Under the pieces are notes generated by a model. The model did not search any database. It saw only the letters and a list, made by a program, of their open reading frames with translations, and was not told the DNA's origin. From an uncultured Sanguibacteroides sp. (GTDB lineage Bacteria > Bacteroidota > Bacteroidia > Bacteroidales > Marinifilaceae), in the NCBI RefSeq assembly GCF_900543425.1, contig NZ_UQRQ01000027.1, positions 1-40,017 on the forward strand: a DNA stretch of 40,017 nt. Reading direction: 5' to 3'. The position numbers and the translations under genes are program-made. Numbering within the stretch: the stretch's first letter is position 1; every line of letters begins with the position of its first letter. Below, piece after piece: positions 1-8,053 of this stretch.

Positions 1-54
1 CCCCGACCCTCTGGGTGTAAACCAGATGCTCTGAACCAACTGAGCTAAGCGCCC
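1..54 (-). tRNA. tRNA-Val(UAC): tRNA-Val (anticodon UAC), 3' part cut by the window edge
   Basis: Read on the minus strand, a tRNA begins at base 54 with acceptor strand GGGCGCT, then TA, a GCTC/GAGC D stem, and anticodon stem TCTGG/CCAGA enclosing the loop TTTACAC. The anticodon at loop positions 34-36 is TAC, which reads valine GUA codons. The gene runs off the left edge in the variable/T-arm region, so the 3' half is not visible. A well-formed promoter lies just upstream (79-109). The identity rests on the anticodon and the cloverleaf geometry I could pair by eye. Confidence 0.93.
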
Positions 55-78
55 GTGCGACCTATCCGATTGCGGGTA

Positions 79-109
79 CAAATGTACAGCAAATTCCGGA
101 TTCTCCAAA
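79..109 (-). promoter_or_regulatory. Bacteroides-type promoter of tRNA-Val
   Basis: On the minus strand a TTTG (bases 106-109) is followed after exactly 19 bp by TACATTTG (79-86). This matches the Bacteroidota primary-sigma consensus TTTG / TAnnTTTG. The predicted start would fall about 20 bases before the tRNA 5' end at 54. Confidence 0.75.
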
Positions 110-119
110 TGATTGGAGG

Positions 120-360
120 ATTTTTTTTTTGAAAATGTAATTAGATCTTTTGCGTAAAGGTACGTTTTACATGTGGTTTTTGTTTTTTACGGGTAAACGG
201 AAGAGAACAGATATAAAGAATGAAATATAAAATCGTGTGGATATAACTAATTTTCTATTGGAAACGTAAAAAATATAGTTTGATTTTTATAAAATGTAAA
301 TATAATTGTTTGAATATCAATGTTTATAAATGTTGTATATATTTATGTAGATGTAATTGA
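120..360. other. AT-rich intergenic spacer, no gene seen
   Basis: The stretch between the divergent tRNA-Val and dps promoters is very AT-rich, with a poly-T run near 121-130. I see no open frame, no GC-rich hairpin and no repeat here. It most likely holds only upstream control sequence for dps, such as a redox-regulator site, but I cannot identify one. Confidence 0.5.
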
Positions 361-392
361 TTTGATTTATGTGAATAAGCGGCTTACATTTG
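361..392 (+). promoter_or_regulatory. Promoter of dps
   Basis: TTTG at 361-364 is followed after 20 bp by TACATTTG at 385-392, matching the Bacteroides -33/-7 consensus. The expected start leaves a roughly 35-base A-rich leader before the ATG at 434, with no Shine-Dalgarno sequence, as is usual in this phylum. Confidence 0.75.
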
Positions 393-433
393 TAACAGAA
401 AAAATAATAAGAATATAAACAAATTAAAAATAA

Positions 434-913
434 ATGAATATGAAAACAAATTTTATTGGATTAGACGCAGAAAAATCAAAAGAAATCGTGAATCAATTGA
501 ATGATCTTTTGGCTAATTACCAAATATTCTATCAAAATTTAAGAGGTTTCCATTGGAATATCAAAGGTAAGTTATTTTTCGGCTTACATGCAAAATTTGA
601 AGAATATTATCGGGATGCGATAGAAAAAGTGGATGAAATAGCAGAGCGTATTCTTGCTTTGGGAGAAACTCCGCTTCACGCTTATTCCGATTATATGAAG
701 AAATCTGAGATTAAAGAGGTTGTTGGGGTAAGTGATCCGAATACTTGTATAGAGGATATCATTAAGAATTTATTAATTCTTTTGAAGAAAGAACATCAGA
801 TTATGGTTTTGGCAGCCGAGGCTGGAGACGATGGGACGCAGGATATGATTAATCCTTATATTTCCGAGCAAGAAAAGACTTTATGGATGCTTCGTGCATA
901 TTTAAATGAATAG
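434..913 (+). CDS. dps: Dps-family DNA-protecting ferritin-like protein
   Basis: This 159-residue protein has the length and four-helix pattern of Dps miniferritins, which oxidise Fe(II) with hydrogen peroxide, store the iron inside a dodecamer and shield the chromosome. The inter-subunit ferroxidase ligands are recognisable: H40 and H52 (twelve apart, as E. coli H51/H63), E56, D67 and E71, in the context FHWN ... LHAKFEE ... VDEIAERI. No lysine-rich DNA-binding N-terminal tail is obvious, since only K4 and K14/K16 precede helix 1, so direct DNA binding is uncertain. It is monocistronic, with its own promoter at 361-392 and a terminator at 933-971. A second in-frame ATG at 440 would shorten it by two residues. 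Peroxide or stationary-phase induction is known for the family, but no operator is visible here. Confidence 0.95.
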   Translation: MNMKTNFIGLDAEKSKEIVNQLNDLLANYQIFYQNLRGFHWNIKGKLFFGLHAKFEEYYRDAIEKVDEIAERILALGETPLHAYSDYMKKSEIKEVVGVSDPNTCIEDIIKNLLILLKKEHQIMVLAAEAGDDGTQDMINPYISEQEKTLWMLRAYLNE

Positions 914-932
914 TTAAGTTTTGAATTTGAGT

Positions 933-971
933 GATAACCGTCCGATGTAAATATCGGGCGGTTATTTTTTT
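933..971 (+). terminator. Rho-independent terminator after dps
   Basis: A stem with arms ATAACCGTCCGAT and ATCGGGCGGTTAT (one mismatched pair) is followed directly by a run of seven T's. It lies 20 bases after the dps stop. Confidence 0.88.
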
Positions 972-1092
972 ATAAAGGGGGGAGGAAAATTTATAAAAGA
1001 CCTAAATTTATAAGGGACAATTAGCAATTTTGTGATATAAATTGTAAGTTTACCTGATTTTTATAAAAAGAATTCCAAATAAATAAACAACT

Positions 1093-1971
1093 ATGAATCA
1101 TTTGAAGATGTATTACAATTTAGCTAAAACGGGAATAGTTTTAGGAATGATGATGTTTGTCGGCTATATGTCGGAAGCGCAAGCCGCTGGAATGCGATTG
1201 GTCGATGAGGATACGACGATATGCGTGGTTGTCGACCAGAATCCCGTGTTTAAAGGAAATATGAATCAATGGATAGGAGAGAATGTAGTTTATCCGGAAG
1301 ATGCCAAAAAAGAGGGGATTGAAGGACGGGTTTATATCTCTTTCATCGTGGAGAAGGACGGGTCGATTACCCATGTAATGGTTGCTCGTTCGGTACACCC
1401 GTTATTGGATGAAGAAGGCGTTCGGGTCATGTCTATGATGCCCAAATGGTCTCCGGCTTTGCTGGAGGGAAAACCGGTACGTTTTATGATGACTTATCCG
1501 ATCACCTTTAAAATGCAGGTTGAAGAGGCTCCGCAATTGACTTATGAGCAATACATAGAGAATTTGGCCAAAGAGAAAGAGGCATTGGCGACGGAAAAGG
1601 CTTTGCCGGCTGAAGAACAAGCCAAGCGGGTAGAGGGATTAAAAAAAGAGTTAGGTGACGATGCTACCGTGTATGATTTGATGCTGAATAGATGTAATGA
1701 AATTAAGGGAGAGATTGACAGTCGGGTAAAGGAGGAGGCCAAAATACTAAAATTAAAGAAGGCCGATGCAAAATTATTGGCTCAAATTTATCAAAAAGAG
1801 ATCGATGGGAAAATAGCTTTAATCAATAATTTTGGGAAAGATCAGTTTATTAGTAAATATGTAGCCGGAGAGGTAGGAATGAGAAAATTAGAATTCGATA
1901 AGATCGTGGAGATCCAGTCTTTGTTGAAAGATAAATTCAAAACCTATTTTGAACAGATTATTTTGAAATAA
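1093..1971 (+). CDS. Secreted protein with TonB C-terminal domain and helical tail
   Basis: The 292-residue product begins with a Sec signal peptide (hydrophobic about residues 13-27, probable cleavage after AQA near 32). Residues about 58-140 form a TonB C-terminal domain: the pattern GRVYISFIVEKDG, then V-R-S-V-H-P-L-L-D-E-E, then MPKWSPALLEGKPV and a terminal P-I-T-F-K strand. Unlike true TonB it has no retained N-terminal anchor and no proline-rich spacer. After the domain comes a lysine/glutamate-rich helical region (about 150-292) of unknown role. TonB_C domains with cleavable signals are common in Bacteroidota and are thought to be periplasmic or outer-membrane accessory proteins rather than energy transducers. 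That reading is family knowledge, and the function here is unproven. It is flanked by terminators on both sides and so is probably monocistronic. Confidence 0.8.
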   Translation: MNHLKMYYNLAKTGIVLGMMMFVGYMSEAQAAGMRLVDEDTTICVVVDQNPVFKGNMNQWIGENVVYPEDAKKEGIEGRVYISFIVEKDGSITHVMVARSVHPLLDEEGVRVMSMMPKWSPALLEGKPVRFMMTYPITFKMQVEEAPQLTYEQYIENLAKEKEALATEKALPAEEQAKRVEGLKKELGDDATVYDLMLNRCNEIKGEIDSRVKEEAKILKLKKADAKLLAQIYQKEIDGKIALINNFGKDQFISKYVAGEVGMRKLEFDKIVEIQSLLKDKFKTYFEQIILK

Positions 1972-1993
1972 TAGGTTCGGGGTATTAAAATAC

Positions 1994-2029
1994 AAGGGAC
2001 TACTGACTTTTTGTCGGTGTCCCTTTTTT
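1994..2029 (+). terminator. Rho-independent terminator
   Basis: The hairpin has an outer stem AAGGGAC/GTCCCTT, an inner stem CTGAC/GTCGG with a one-base bulge, and a T loop, followed by T6. It begins about 22 bases after the stop of the TonB_C-domain gene. Confidence 0.85.
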
Positions 2030-2154
2030 ATATGCCAAATTTTACGTTTAAGGGTTTTCGGTTTGTTTTATCCGAACAGTAAATGAATTTTTCACGTATA
2101 AGTGTTGTTAGGTACGGTATTTGTTATTTATATAACGTCTAAATTAATGAAAGC

Positions 2155-3066
2155 ATGGCCTATATAGATTACTACAAAATTCTGGGGGTAGATAAAAATG
2201 CTTCTCAGGACGATATTAAGAAAGCGTTTAAAAAATTAGCGCGAAAACATCATCCCGATTTAAACCCGAATGATCCGAATGCGCAGCAGCGATTTCAGGA
2301 AATCAACGAGGCAAACGAGGTGTTGAGTGATCCTGAAAAGAGGAAGAAATACGATCAATACGGGGAGAATTGGAAACATGCCGATGAGTTTGAAGCTCAG
2401 AAACAGCGATACGGACAGCAGGGAGGTTTTGGAGGAGGTTCTTATCAGTGGTCTTCGGACGGAGGTTTTTCCGGTATGGGCGGAGACGGGGAATTCTCGG
2501 ATTTTTTCGAATCTTTGTTCGGTTCCCGCCGGGGAAGAGGAGGAGGACCTGCCGGTTTTCGCGGGCAGGATTATAATGCCGAATTGCATCTGAACTTGAG
2601 GGATGCGGCTAAAACACATAAACAGGTATTGAGTGTAAACGGGAAAAATATCCGAATTACGGTTCCTGCCGGGATTGCGGACGGGCAAACCATAAAGTTG
2701 AAAGGACAGGGAGGGCCGGGTGTAAACGGAGGACCTGCCGGAGATCTGTATATTACCTTCGTGATTGCGGAGGATTCGACATTCAGACGCTTGGGCGATG
2801 ATTTGTACGTGACGGCACCATTGAACTTATACACGGCTATATTGGGCGGAGAACAAATGGTTGAAACGCTGGACGGTAAGGTAAAACTGAAAGTAAAACC
2901 GGGGACTCAAAATAACGCTAAAGTTAGGTTGCGGGGAAAAGGTTTTCCGGTATATAAACAAGATGGAAAATACGGAGATCTGATCGTGACCTATTCCGTG
3001 GAAATTCCGACGAATTTGACGGAGAAGCAGAAAGAGTTGTTTAAAGAAATTCAGGGATTAAATTAA
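2155..3066 (+). CDS. cbpA: CbpA-like DnaJ co-chaperone (class B Hsp40)
   Basis: This is a 303-residue J-domain protein. The J domain spans about residues 4-68, with the HPD tripeptide at 33-35 that stimulates DnaK ATPase. A Gly/Phe-rich linker (about 85-130) follows, then two beta-sandwich substrate-binding domains of the DnaJ C-terminal type (about 140-300). The four CxxCxGxG zinc-finger repeats of DnaJ itself are absent, which makes this a CbpA-type co-chaperone and not the main DnaJ. The next gene, 11 bases downstream, encodes a CbpM-like regulator, reproducing the cbpA-cbpM pair of proteobacteria. The start ATG follows an A-rich leader. I see no exact promoter consensus upstream, although TACGGTATTTG near 2113-2123 is close. 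Confidence 0.93.
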   Translation: MAYIDYYKILGVDKNASQDDIKKAFKKLARKHHPDLNPNDPNAQQRFQEINEANEVLSDPEKRKKYDQYGENWKHADEFEAQKQRYGQQGGFGGGSYQWSSDGGFSGMGGDGEFSDFFESLFGSRRGRGGGPAGFRGQDYNAELHLNLRDAAKTHKQVLSVNGKNIRITVPAGIADGQTIKLKGQGGPGVNGGPAGDLYITFVIAEDSTFRRLGDDLYVTAPLNLYTAILGGEQMVETLDGKVKLKVKPGTQNNAKVRLRGKGFPVYKQDGKYGDLIVTYSVEIPTNLTEKQKELFKEIQGLN

Positions 3067-3077
3067 AAGACACCGCT

Positions 3078-3392
3078 ATGGAAACAGATTTGATAATTGT
3101 TAGTGAATACTGTCAGAAATGCCATATAGATCCCTCGTTCATCGTGTTGCTGGAGGATGGAGGGCTTATCGATGTCCGAATCATTGGAGGTGAACACTAT
3201 TTGCAGCTTTCTCAGTTACAAGAGTTGGAAAGATATACCCGGATGTATTACGATCTGTCTATTAACATCGAAGGAATAGATGCGATTCGTCATTTATTGG
3301 GCCGGGTGAAGGATATGCAATGCGAAATCGATCGATTAAAACAAGAACTTCGATTGTTTCGTTCCGGAAAGATAGAGTATTTGGAAGATTGA
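3078..3392 (+). CDS. cbpM: CbpM-like MerR-type chaperone modulator
   Basis: This 104-residue protein has an N-terminal winged-helix-like part (residues about 5-60, with CQKCHIDPSFIVLLEDGGLI and later Q-L-Q-E-L-E-R-Y) and a C-terminal coiled coil (about 62-100). This is the layout of CbpM, which binds the CbpA J domain and blocks its interaction with DnaK. It starts 11 bases after the cbpA stop, so the two are cotranscribed and probably translated in balance. MerR-fold transcription factors share this shape, but the very short helical tail and the cbpA neighbour favour the anti-co-chaperone role. A hairpin at 3417-3446 ends the unit. Confidence 0.85.
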   Translation: METDLIIVSEYCQKCHIDPSFIVLLEDGGLIDVRIIGGEHYLQLSQLQELERYTRMYYDLSINIEGIDAIRHLLGRVKDMQCEIDRLKQELRLFRSGKIEYLED

Positions 3393-3412
3393 TTTTTAGT
3401 ACGATAATAATG

Positions 3413-3455
3413 CTGTATACCGCATACCGATTTTGGGATGCGGTATTTGCTTTTA
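3413..3455 (+). terminator. Terminator between convergent cbpM and EamA genes
   Basis: The arms ATACCGCATACC (3417-3428) and GGGATGCGGTAT (3435-3446) form a strong stem with a T-rich loop, followed on the plus strand by TTGCTTTT. The minus-strand side has no T run, so it serves mainly the cbpA-cbpM transcript. Confidence 0.75.
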
Positions 3456-3478
3456 TAAAGAAGGAGGAATATAATGAT

Positions 3479-4402
3479 TTATTGTTTCTCTTCCTGTTCG
3501 AGATCTTCCCGGGACTTACTTTGGGTAACGAAGTAAACACCCGTAAAGACTAAGATTGCGGCTACCGGTTTATCCCAGGTCAGGCTATCCTGCCCGATTA
3601 GGATAGCCACGACAGAAGCGATAAGAGGTTGGGCGTAATTATACATGCTGATCGTGGTTGGCCGGATTCGCTTCAGAGCAACAGGGATCAGGAAATAAGC
3701 GAGGAAGGTGGCTCCGAATACGACATAAAAGAGGCTTAGGATAGCATTCCAGGTCGTTTCGGCGGTAAAGACCTTGGCTTCCTGTATGTCCGTAATACTG
3801 AACGGAATCGTGAGTAAAGTGGAAAAAAGAAACATCCACTTCATTAGGGTGACCGGAGAGTAACGTTGGGCGATGGGCCGGGAGATTACCAGATAGGTGG
3901 CGTAACTGACAACGCTCAGGAAACAATAGAGATTACCGAGTAACGAACTGCCCTGTCCCGCGGAAGCAGATGCCGATTGCCAGATAATCAACAAGGCACC
4001 ACAGGCCCCGATAAATACACCTCCCGCTTTTTTAGAGGTGATAGGTTCTTTTAGTATTAAAGCAGAAATGATCATGACGACCACGGGATTCATGGTGACG
4101 ATAAGTCCCGCGTCGATAGGAGAGGTCATACCTAACCCGACGATAAAAAAGAGTTGGTTGACCGTGGTTCCGAGTACGGCACAAAAAAACAGAATTAATA
4201 GATCTTTTTTAGTAACTTTCTCGTTTATAAAGAAAATGGAAACAAGCCAGAAAGCAATGGCTCCAAAAGCCATACGCGCGAAGGTAAGTCCCATGGGACT
4301 GATCCATTCCGGCATCAATGTTTTGGCGATCGGAATGTTCAGGCCGAAAAGAATGTTTGCGGAGAAGATGGCAATATGCCCGTGCCATTTATCTTTTGTC
4401 AT
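3479..4402 (-). CDS. EamA/DMT-family membrane transporter
   Basis: The 307-residue product has about ten hydrophobic helices arranged as two EamA repeats (about residues 8-140 and 155-295). That is the layout of the drug/metabolite transporter superfamily, whose members typically export amino acids or other metabolites. The N-terminal pattern ILFGLNIPIAKTLMP and the repeat-end proline-containing segment PITSKKAGGVFIG are typical. The C-terminus is a short charged tail. The gene is transcribed convergently to cbpM, and upstream lies a 284-base spacer shared divergently with the symporter gene. Substrate cannot be inferred. Confidence 0.9.
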   Translation of the reverse strand: MTKDKWHGHIAIFSANILFGLNIPIAKTLMPEWISPMGLTFARMAFGAIAFWLVSIFFINEKVTKKDLLILFFCAVLGTTVNQLFFIVGLGMTSPIDAGLIVTMNPVVVMIISALILKEPITSKKAGGVFIGACGALLIIWQSASASAGQGSSLLGNLYCFLSVVSYATYLVISRPIAQRYSPVTLMKWMFLFSTLLTIPFSITDIQEAKVFTAETTWNAILSLFYVVFGATFLAYFLIPVALKRIRPTTISMYNYAQPLIASVVAILIGQDSLTWDKPVAAILVFTGVYFVTQSKSREDLEQEEKQ

Positions 4403-4686
4403 GGATTACGTTCTTAATTTATTGCGAAAATACTCTTTTTTAAACAGATTGTTCATGAGTGGTTTAAAAAATAGGAGGAAAAAAGGCTTAACAAGCAAAG
4501 CATTATTTTTTCTTATTTCTTTTTATGAACAAGGGTGTTGCGTAATAGATAAAGGGGTATTATTTTGGACGGGTTAAAAATTAATGTGATACGAATTGGT
4601 GGTAACGTATTTGGAGTGATAGAATTTTTACAAGTAAACGGGGATGAGGGTGCGGCTGATTCGTGGAAAATAAATGATAGAAAAAT

Positions 4687-5907
4687 ATGAAAAAAAAGAG
4701 ATTGGGTTTGTTACCGAAGGTGGCAATAGCTATAGTACTCGGTGTGGTTTGTGGCTTCTTTTTTCCGGATTGGTTAGTTCGGATCTTTTTGACGGTAAAC
4801 GGATTGTTCGGAAATTTCTTGGGATTTATTATTCCTTTGTTGATATTGGGATTGGTGGCTCCCGGTATTGCCGATGTGGGTAAAGGAGCGGGACGTCTGT
4901 TAGTGTTTACCGCTCTTCTGGCCTATGGTTTTACTATTTTCTCGGGCTTTTTTACCTATTTTACCTGTGATTTGTCTTACCCGTGGTTGCTCGATTCGGC
5001 GGAACAATTGCATCCTTTGGAGGCGACGGGTGGAGAGGCTTTAACTCCCTATTTTACAGTAGCTATGCCGCCGTTGATGGATGTGATGACCTCTTTGATC
5101 CTGGCTTTTACCTTGGGATTGGGAATGTCTGTTATTAACGGGATCACGTTGAAAGGGGCCATGGAAGATTTTAAGGATATTATCAATAAGGTAATCGTGG
5201 GTATTATTATTCCTTTATTGCCTCTTTATATTTTCGGTATTTTTTTAAACATTACTAATTCCGGTCAGGTTTCCGGGGTAATGGGAGTATTCTTGAAGAT
5301 AATCGTTGTGATCTTTATCATGACTATTGTTTTGTTGTTTATCCAGTTTTTTATAGCGGGGACCGTTTCCAAGTCGAATCCGTTCCGACTTTTCAGAAAT
5401 ATGTTACCGGCTTATATGACAGCATTGGGAACACAATCTTCTGCGGCCACCATCCCGGTGACGTTGGAACAGACGATAAAGAACGGAGTCAACCGGGAAG
5501 TTGCCAATTTTGTGATTCCGCTTTGTGCGACTATTCACCTTTCCGGAAGTACGATGAAGATCGTTGCCTGTGCGATGGCTATTATGTTGATGTCCGGTAT
5601 GGATATTTCTTTCGGACAGTTTGCCGGGTTTATTCTTATGTTGGGGATTGCCATGGTGGCGGCTCCGGGAGTTCCCGGCGGGGCGATCATGGCGGCTTTG
5701 GGATTATTGCAGTCCATGTTGGGTTTTGACGAAACGGCTCAGGGATTGATGATCGCCTTGTATATTGCGATGGATAGTTTCGGAACGGCTTGTAACGTGA
5801 CCGGCGACGGAGCAATCGCCGTAATTATGAATCGCATCAGCAAATATGAATTAAAAGCTCATCCGGGAACCCGGGAAGAGTTGGAAGAGATCGTTTCGGT
5901 AGAGTAA
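4687..5907 (+). CDS. Dicarboxylate/amino acid:cation symporter (SDF/GltP family)
   Basis: This 406-residue inner-membrane protein has the SDF-family order: about eight membrane helices with two re-entrant hairpins. HP1 carries the serine motif TQSSAAT (249-255), and TM8 carries D363, T367, N370, V371, G373, D374 (equivalents of GltPh D394, T398, N401, D405). The family moves acidic or neutral amino acids or C4-dicarboxylates with Na+ or H+. Two key positions differ: the GltPh arginine that grips the substrate side-chain carboxylate (R397) is G366 here, and the TM7 NMDGT motif reads HLSGS (284-288), with the metal-binding aspartate lost. A neutral substrate and altered ion coupling are therefore likely. 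It appears monocistronic. Confidence 0.92.
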   Translation: MKKKRLGLLPKVAIAIVLGVVCGFFFPDWLVRIFLTVNGLFGNFLGFIIPLLILGLVAPGIADVGKGAGRLLVFTALLAYGFTIFSGFFTYFTCDLSYPWLLDSAEQLHPLEATGGEALTPYFTVAMPPLMDVMTSLILAFTLGLGMSVINGITLKGAMEDFKDIINKVIVGIIIPLLPLYIFGIFLNITNSGQVSGVMGVFLKIIVVIFIMTIVLLFIQFFIAGTVSKSNPFRLFRNMLPAYMTALGTQSSAATIPVTLEQTIKNGVNREVANFVIPLCATIHLSGSTMKIVACAMAIMLMSGMDISFGQFAGFILMLGIAMVAAPGVPGGAIMAALGLLQSMLGFDETAQGLMIALYIAMDSFGTACNVTGDGAIAVIMNRISKYELKAHPGTREELEEIVSVE

Positions 5908-5925
5908 GACAACGGATTGTTTTTT

Positions 5926-5972
5926 TATACGTCAATAGGCCGCCTGTTATTCGGGCGGCTTATTGACGTATA
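5926..5972. repeat. Long near-perfect hairpin after the symporter gene
   Basis: Arms of about 19-20 bases (TATACGTCAATAGGCCGCC against GGCGGCTTATTGACGTATA, one mismatch) enclose a short loop. The T run lies before the hairpin on the plus strand (5921-5926) and not after it, so it is not a textbook intrinsic terminator. It may act as a 3'-end stabilising structure or be terminated by other means. Confidence 0.7.
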
Positions 5973-6192
5973 GGCATTCGTGTAATATAGGATGATTCTG
6001 GATTTGTGATTCGATTTGATTCTCGATTCTTTTTGCAGATAATTTTCTATTAAACAGTTAAATGTCCTCTTTGTGGTGTAAATAGAATTGTGTTTGTTGT
6101 TGATATTTGTTTTATAATATTTGCAATTGATAAAATAATTTACAATATTGCAATGAGTTTAGGTGGTATATTGTTAATTAAAAGCGAGTATT

Positions 6193-7647
6193 ATGAAAAG
6201 AGTGATTTATTTTTGTATTATCTCTATTTTATTGTATGGATGTGTTCATGAGTTAGGAGAGACTAGTAAAGTTGAAAGTATTTATTATGATGGTGATAAT
6301 AAAGCCGGATTAAATCTTGTTAAGAAACTTGATGAACAAAACCAAAAGGAAAAATTAGAAAAAATCCTTGAACTTAAGGATGTTCGGTTGGTATTGGACC
6401 ACACTTGTTTTGGTATAGGGTTTCGGGAGGGATTACATTATCTTGTTCCCGTGCAAAATCGGGAGACAGGAGTAATTAACGGGTGTTTGATCTACAAAAT
6501 AACAGATGATAAAAGAGAATCTTCAGAGTCGATAAAATTATCGGGAGAATTGCATTTAATAGATCAAAAAGAGTACGATGCTTTACCTTATGAATTTCAG
6601 GCTATGCGTTCTGTCTTTTTTCAAAAATGGCAGAACGAAGGTTTAACTGTTGAATCATCTTTATGTATGCCGAGGCAAGATTTTACGAAGAGTAAGACTG
6701 TGAATAACGGGGATGTGATTATTGAAAATAGCGTGGCCCGTGCTGTTGATCTGTTAGGTCCTGCATATCTCAGTCATATTGATTATTATATAGAAATTGA
6801 AAATGGAATAATAGACGGAGAGTCTGTTATATATGGAGTGAGTTATGAAACGAGAAAAGAAATATTTCTTAGAAATGGTCGTTTCCTTGTTCAAAGAATC
6901 CAAACATCAAAAATTCCTGACATTATTGTTGAAATGGAATGGGTCGAAATAATTTTGAATACTCACGGGCCTTTGACAGAAAAAAAGTATAGTGATGTAT
7001 TGCAAGCATATATGAATAAATGTAAAGATTTTTTCAGGACCAAGGCTGGAGTGGTAAATGTTTATTATACTATTCATCTATTAGGTGGTTCGGGATCTTC
7101 TTCGGGAGGGAGTAGTGGTGGTTCGGGAGGAAGTGGTAGTTCAGGCAGTACTTCAGGTGAATATGAACATACGGAAGCGGAGTTGGCGGAATTAGGGATA
7201 GATTTGGAGACATTTCAGTTAGACCCTTATGATGAATATAAAAAATTAACGCAAGATGAAGTAATTTTAATTATGAGATTTCCTTTACAAGCATTGGAGA
7301 TAAGGAAAAATGCTGGAATAGCGGAAAAAGAAACAAAAGCTATATTTGGAAAAAATGGAAGGCATGATAAAAGTGATGCTTTTCGACATTGTTATTTTAA
7401 TATTTTAAACTCCATTAGTTGTGGTGTTGTATTGGCAAGACGTTTTGGAAATGCACATGAAGAGCGTTCGGATCAAAGTGCATTGGAAAAGAGAATGGAT
7501 TTGCATAATAATAAAGTCGGATATGATATATTTAAAAAATATTCGGGTCTGGATAAAAGATCTGCCAGTGATAAAGCAATGGATGCCTTAAATAATGGCG
7601 ATTTATTATATGAGAAAAATGGAGAACTTATTCCAACGAATCAATAA
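6193..7647 (+). CDS. Lipoprotein with Gly/Ser hinge and His/Asp/Asn-rich C-terminal domain (candidate toxin)
   Basis: The 484-residue protein has a lipoprotein signal ending in the lipobox L14-Y-G-C17. Then come a mixed N-terminal domain (about 30-295), an almost pure Gly/Ser hinge (about 298-322), and a C-terminal domain. The last domain holds conserved-looking polar residues: D395, R398, H399 (motif SDAFRH), H422-E423, and D436, H438, N439, N440 (motif MDLHNN). From memory this resembles the family called DUF6973, often found at the C-termini of large polymorphic proteins; I could not check this. The modular plan (secretion/anchor, hinge, C-terminal effector) plus two small paralogous membrane proteins directly downstream suggests a lipoprotein toxin with immunity, similar in layout to Myxococcus SitA. 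Local GC is low: 18/60 in bases 6841-6900 against 25/60 at 17041-17100. A self-acting cell-envelope lipoprotein is the alternative. Confidence 0.85.
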   Translation: MKRVIYFCIISILLYGCVHELGETSKVESIYYDGDNKAGLNLVKKLDEQNQKEKLEKILELKDVRLVLDHTCFGIGFREGLHYLVPVQNRETGVINGCLIYKITDDKRESSESIKLSGELHLIDQKEYDALPYEFQAMRSVFFQKWQNEGLTVESSLCMPRQDFTKSKTVNNGDVIIENSVARAVDLLGPAYLSHIDYYIEIENGIIDGESVIYGVSYETRKEIFLRNGRFLVQRIQTSKIPDIIVEMEWVEIILNTHGPLTEKKYSDVLQAYMNKCKDFFRTKAGVVNVYYTIHLLGGSGSSSGGSSGGSGGSGSSGSTSGEYEHTEAELAELGIDLETFQLDPYDEYKKLTQDEVILIMRFPLQALEIRKNAGIAEKETKAIFGKNGRHDKSDAFRHCYFNILNSISCGVVLARRFGNAHEERSDQSALEKRMDLHNNKVGYDIFKKYSGLDKRSASDKAMDALNNGDLLYEKNGELIPTNQ

Positions 7648-7658
7648 AAATAAGTAAG

Positions 7659-8042
7659 ATGAAAAGAAAAAGAAATTTTTTAATTGTATTGTTTGTTTGT
7701 GTCATTTTATTGATCATCTACAATTATAGTGGTATAGAATTATTTAGTTCTTACGAGAAGGAGTTCGTAATCGAAAATCAGGAGGTCTGGCATCAACAGC
7801 TTTCTTTTAAAAAGTCGCTTTCGTTGGGGCGTGCTTTAGTAAAATTGAAAGGAGATGTAGAGGGTGATCTTGAATTTATTTATAGTGATGGAGAAAATGA
7901 GTGGAAAGTAGATATTTCTCAGCAGGAAGTCAATCGTTATAGAGGGACTTCGTTTTCGTATGATTGGTATTCGGAAGACATGACTGTAACAATAAAGTCA
8001 AAGAAAGGTAAAATCAAAAAGTTAAAGGTATTTTTTGATTAA
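7659..8042 (+). CDS. Single-pass membrane protein, paralogue 1 (candidate immunity protein)
   Basis: This 127-residue protein has a basic N-terminus, one hydrophobic helix (about residues 7-25) and a roughly 100-residue extracytoplasmic domain with alternating strand-like segments. It starts 11 bases after the lipoprotein stop, so it is cotranscribed. It is clearly homologous to the next gene, sharing YEKEF.IENQ, WHQQ.SFKK, VKLKG, VNRY.G.SF.YDWYS and KSKKGKIK. I do not recognise a named family. The membrane-anchored periplasmic topology and position directly behind a candidate secreted effector fit an immunity role, but that is inference. Confidence 0.8.
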   Translation: MKRKRNFLIVLFVCVILLIIYNYSGIELFSSYEKEFVIENQEVWHQQLSFKKSLSLGRALVKLKGDVEGDLEFIYSDGENEWKVDISQQEVNRYRGTSFSYDWYSEDMTVTIKSKKGKIKKLKVFFD

Positions 8043-8053
8043 TATTAGTAAGT

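Noticed and set aside
4038..4577. Plus-strand open frame of 179 codons over the EamA gene
   Set aside because: It is antisense to a clear ten-helix transporter and extends into AT-rich spacer; its composition reflects the reverse of membrane-helix codons and shows no domain.
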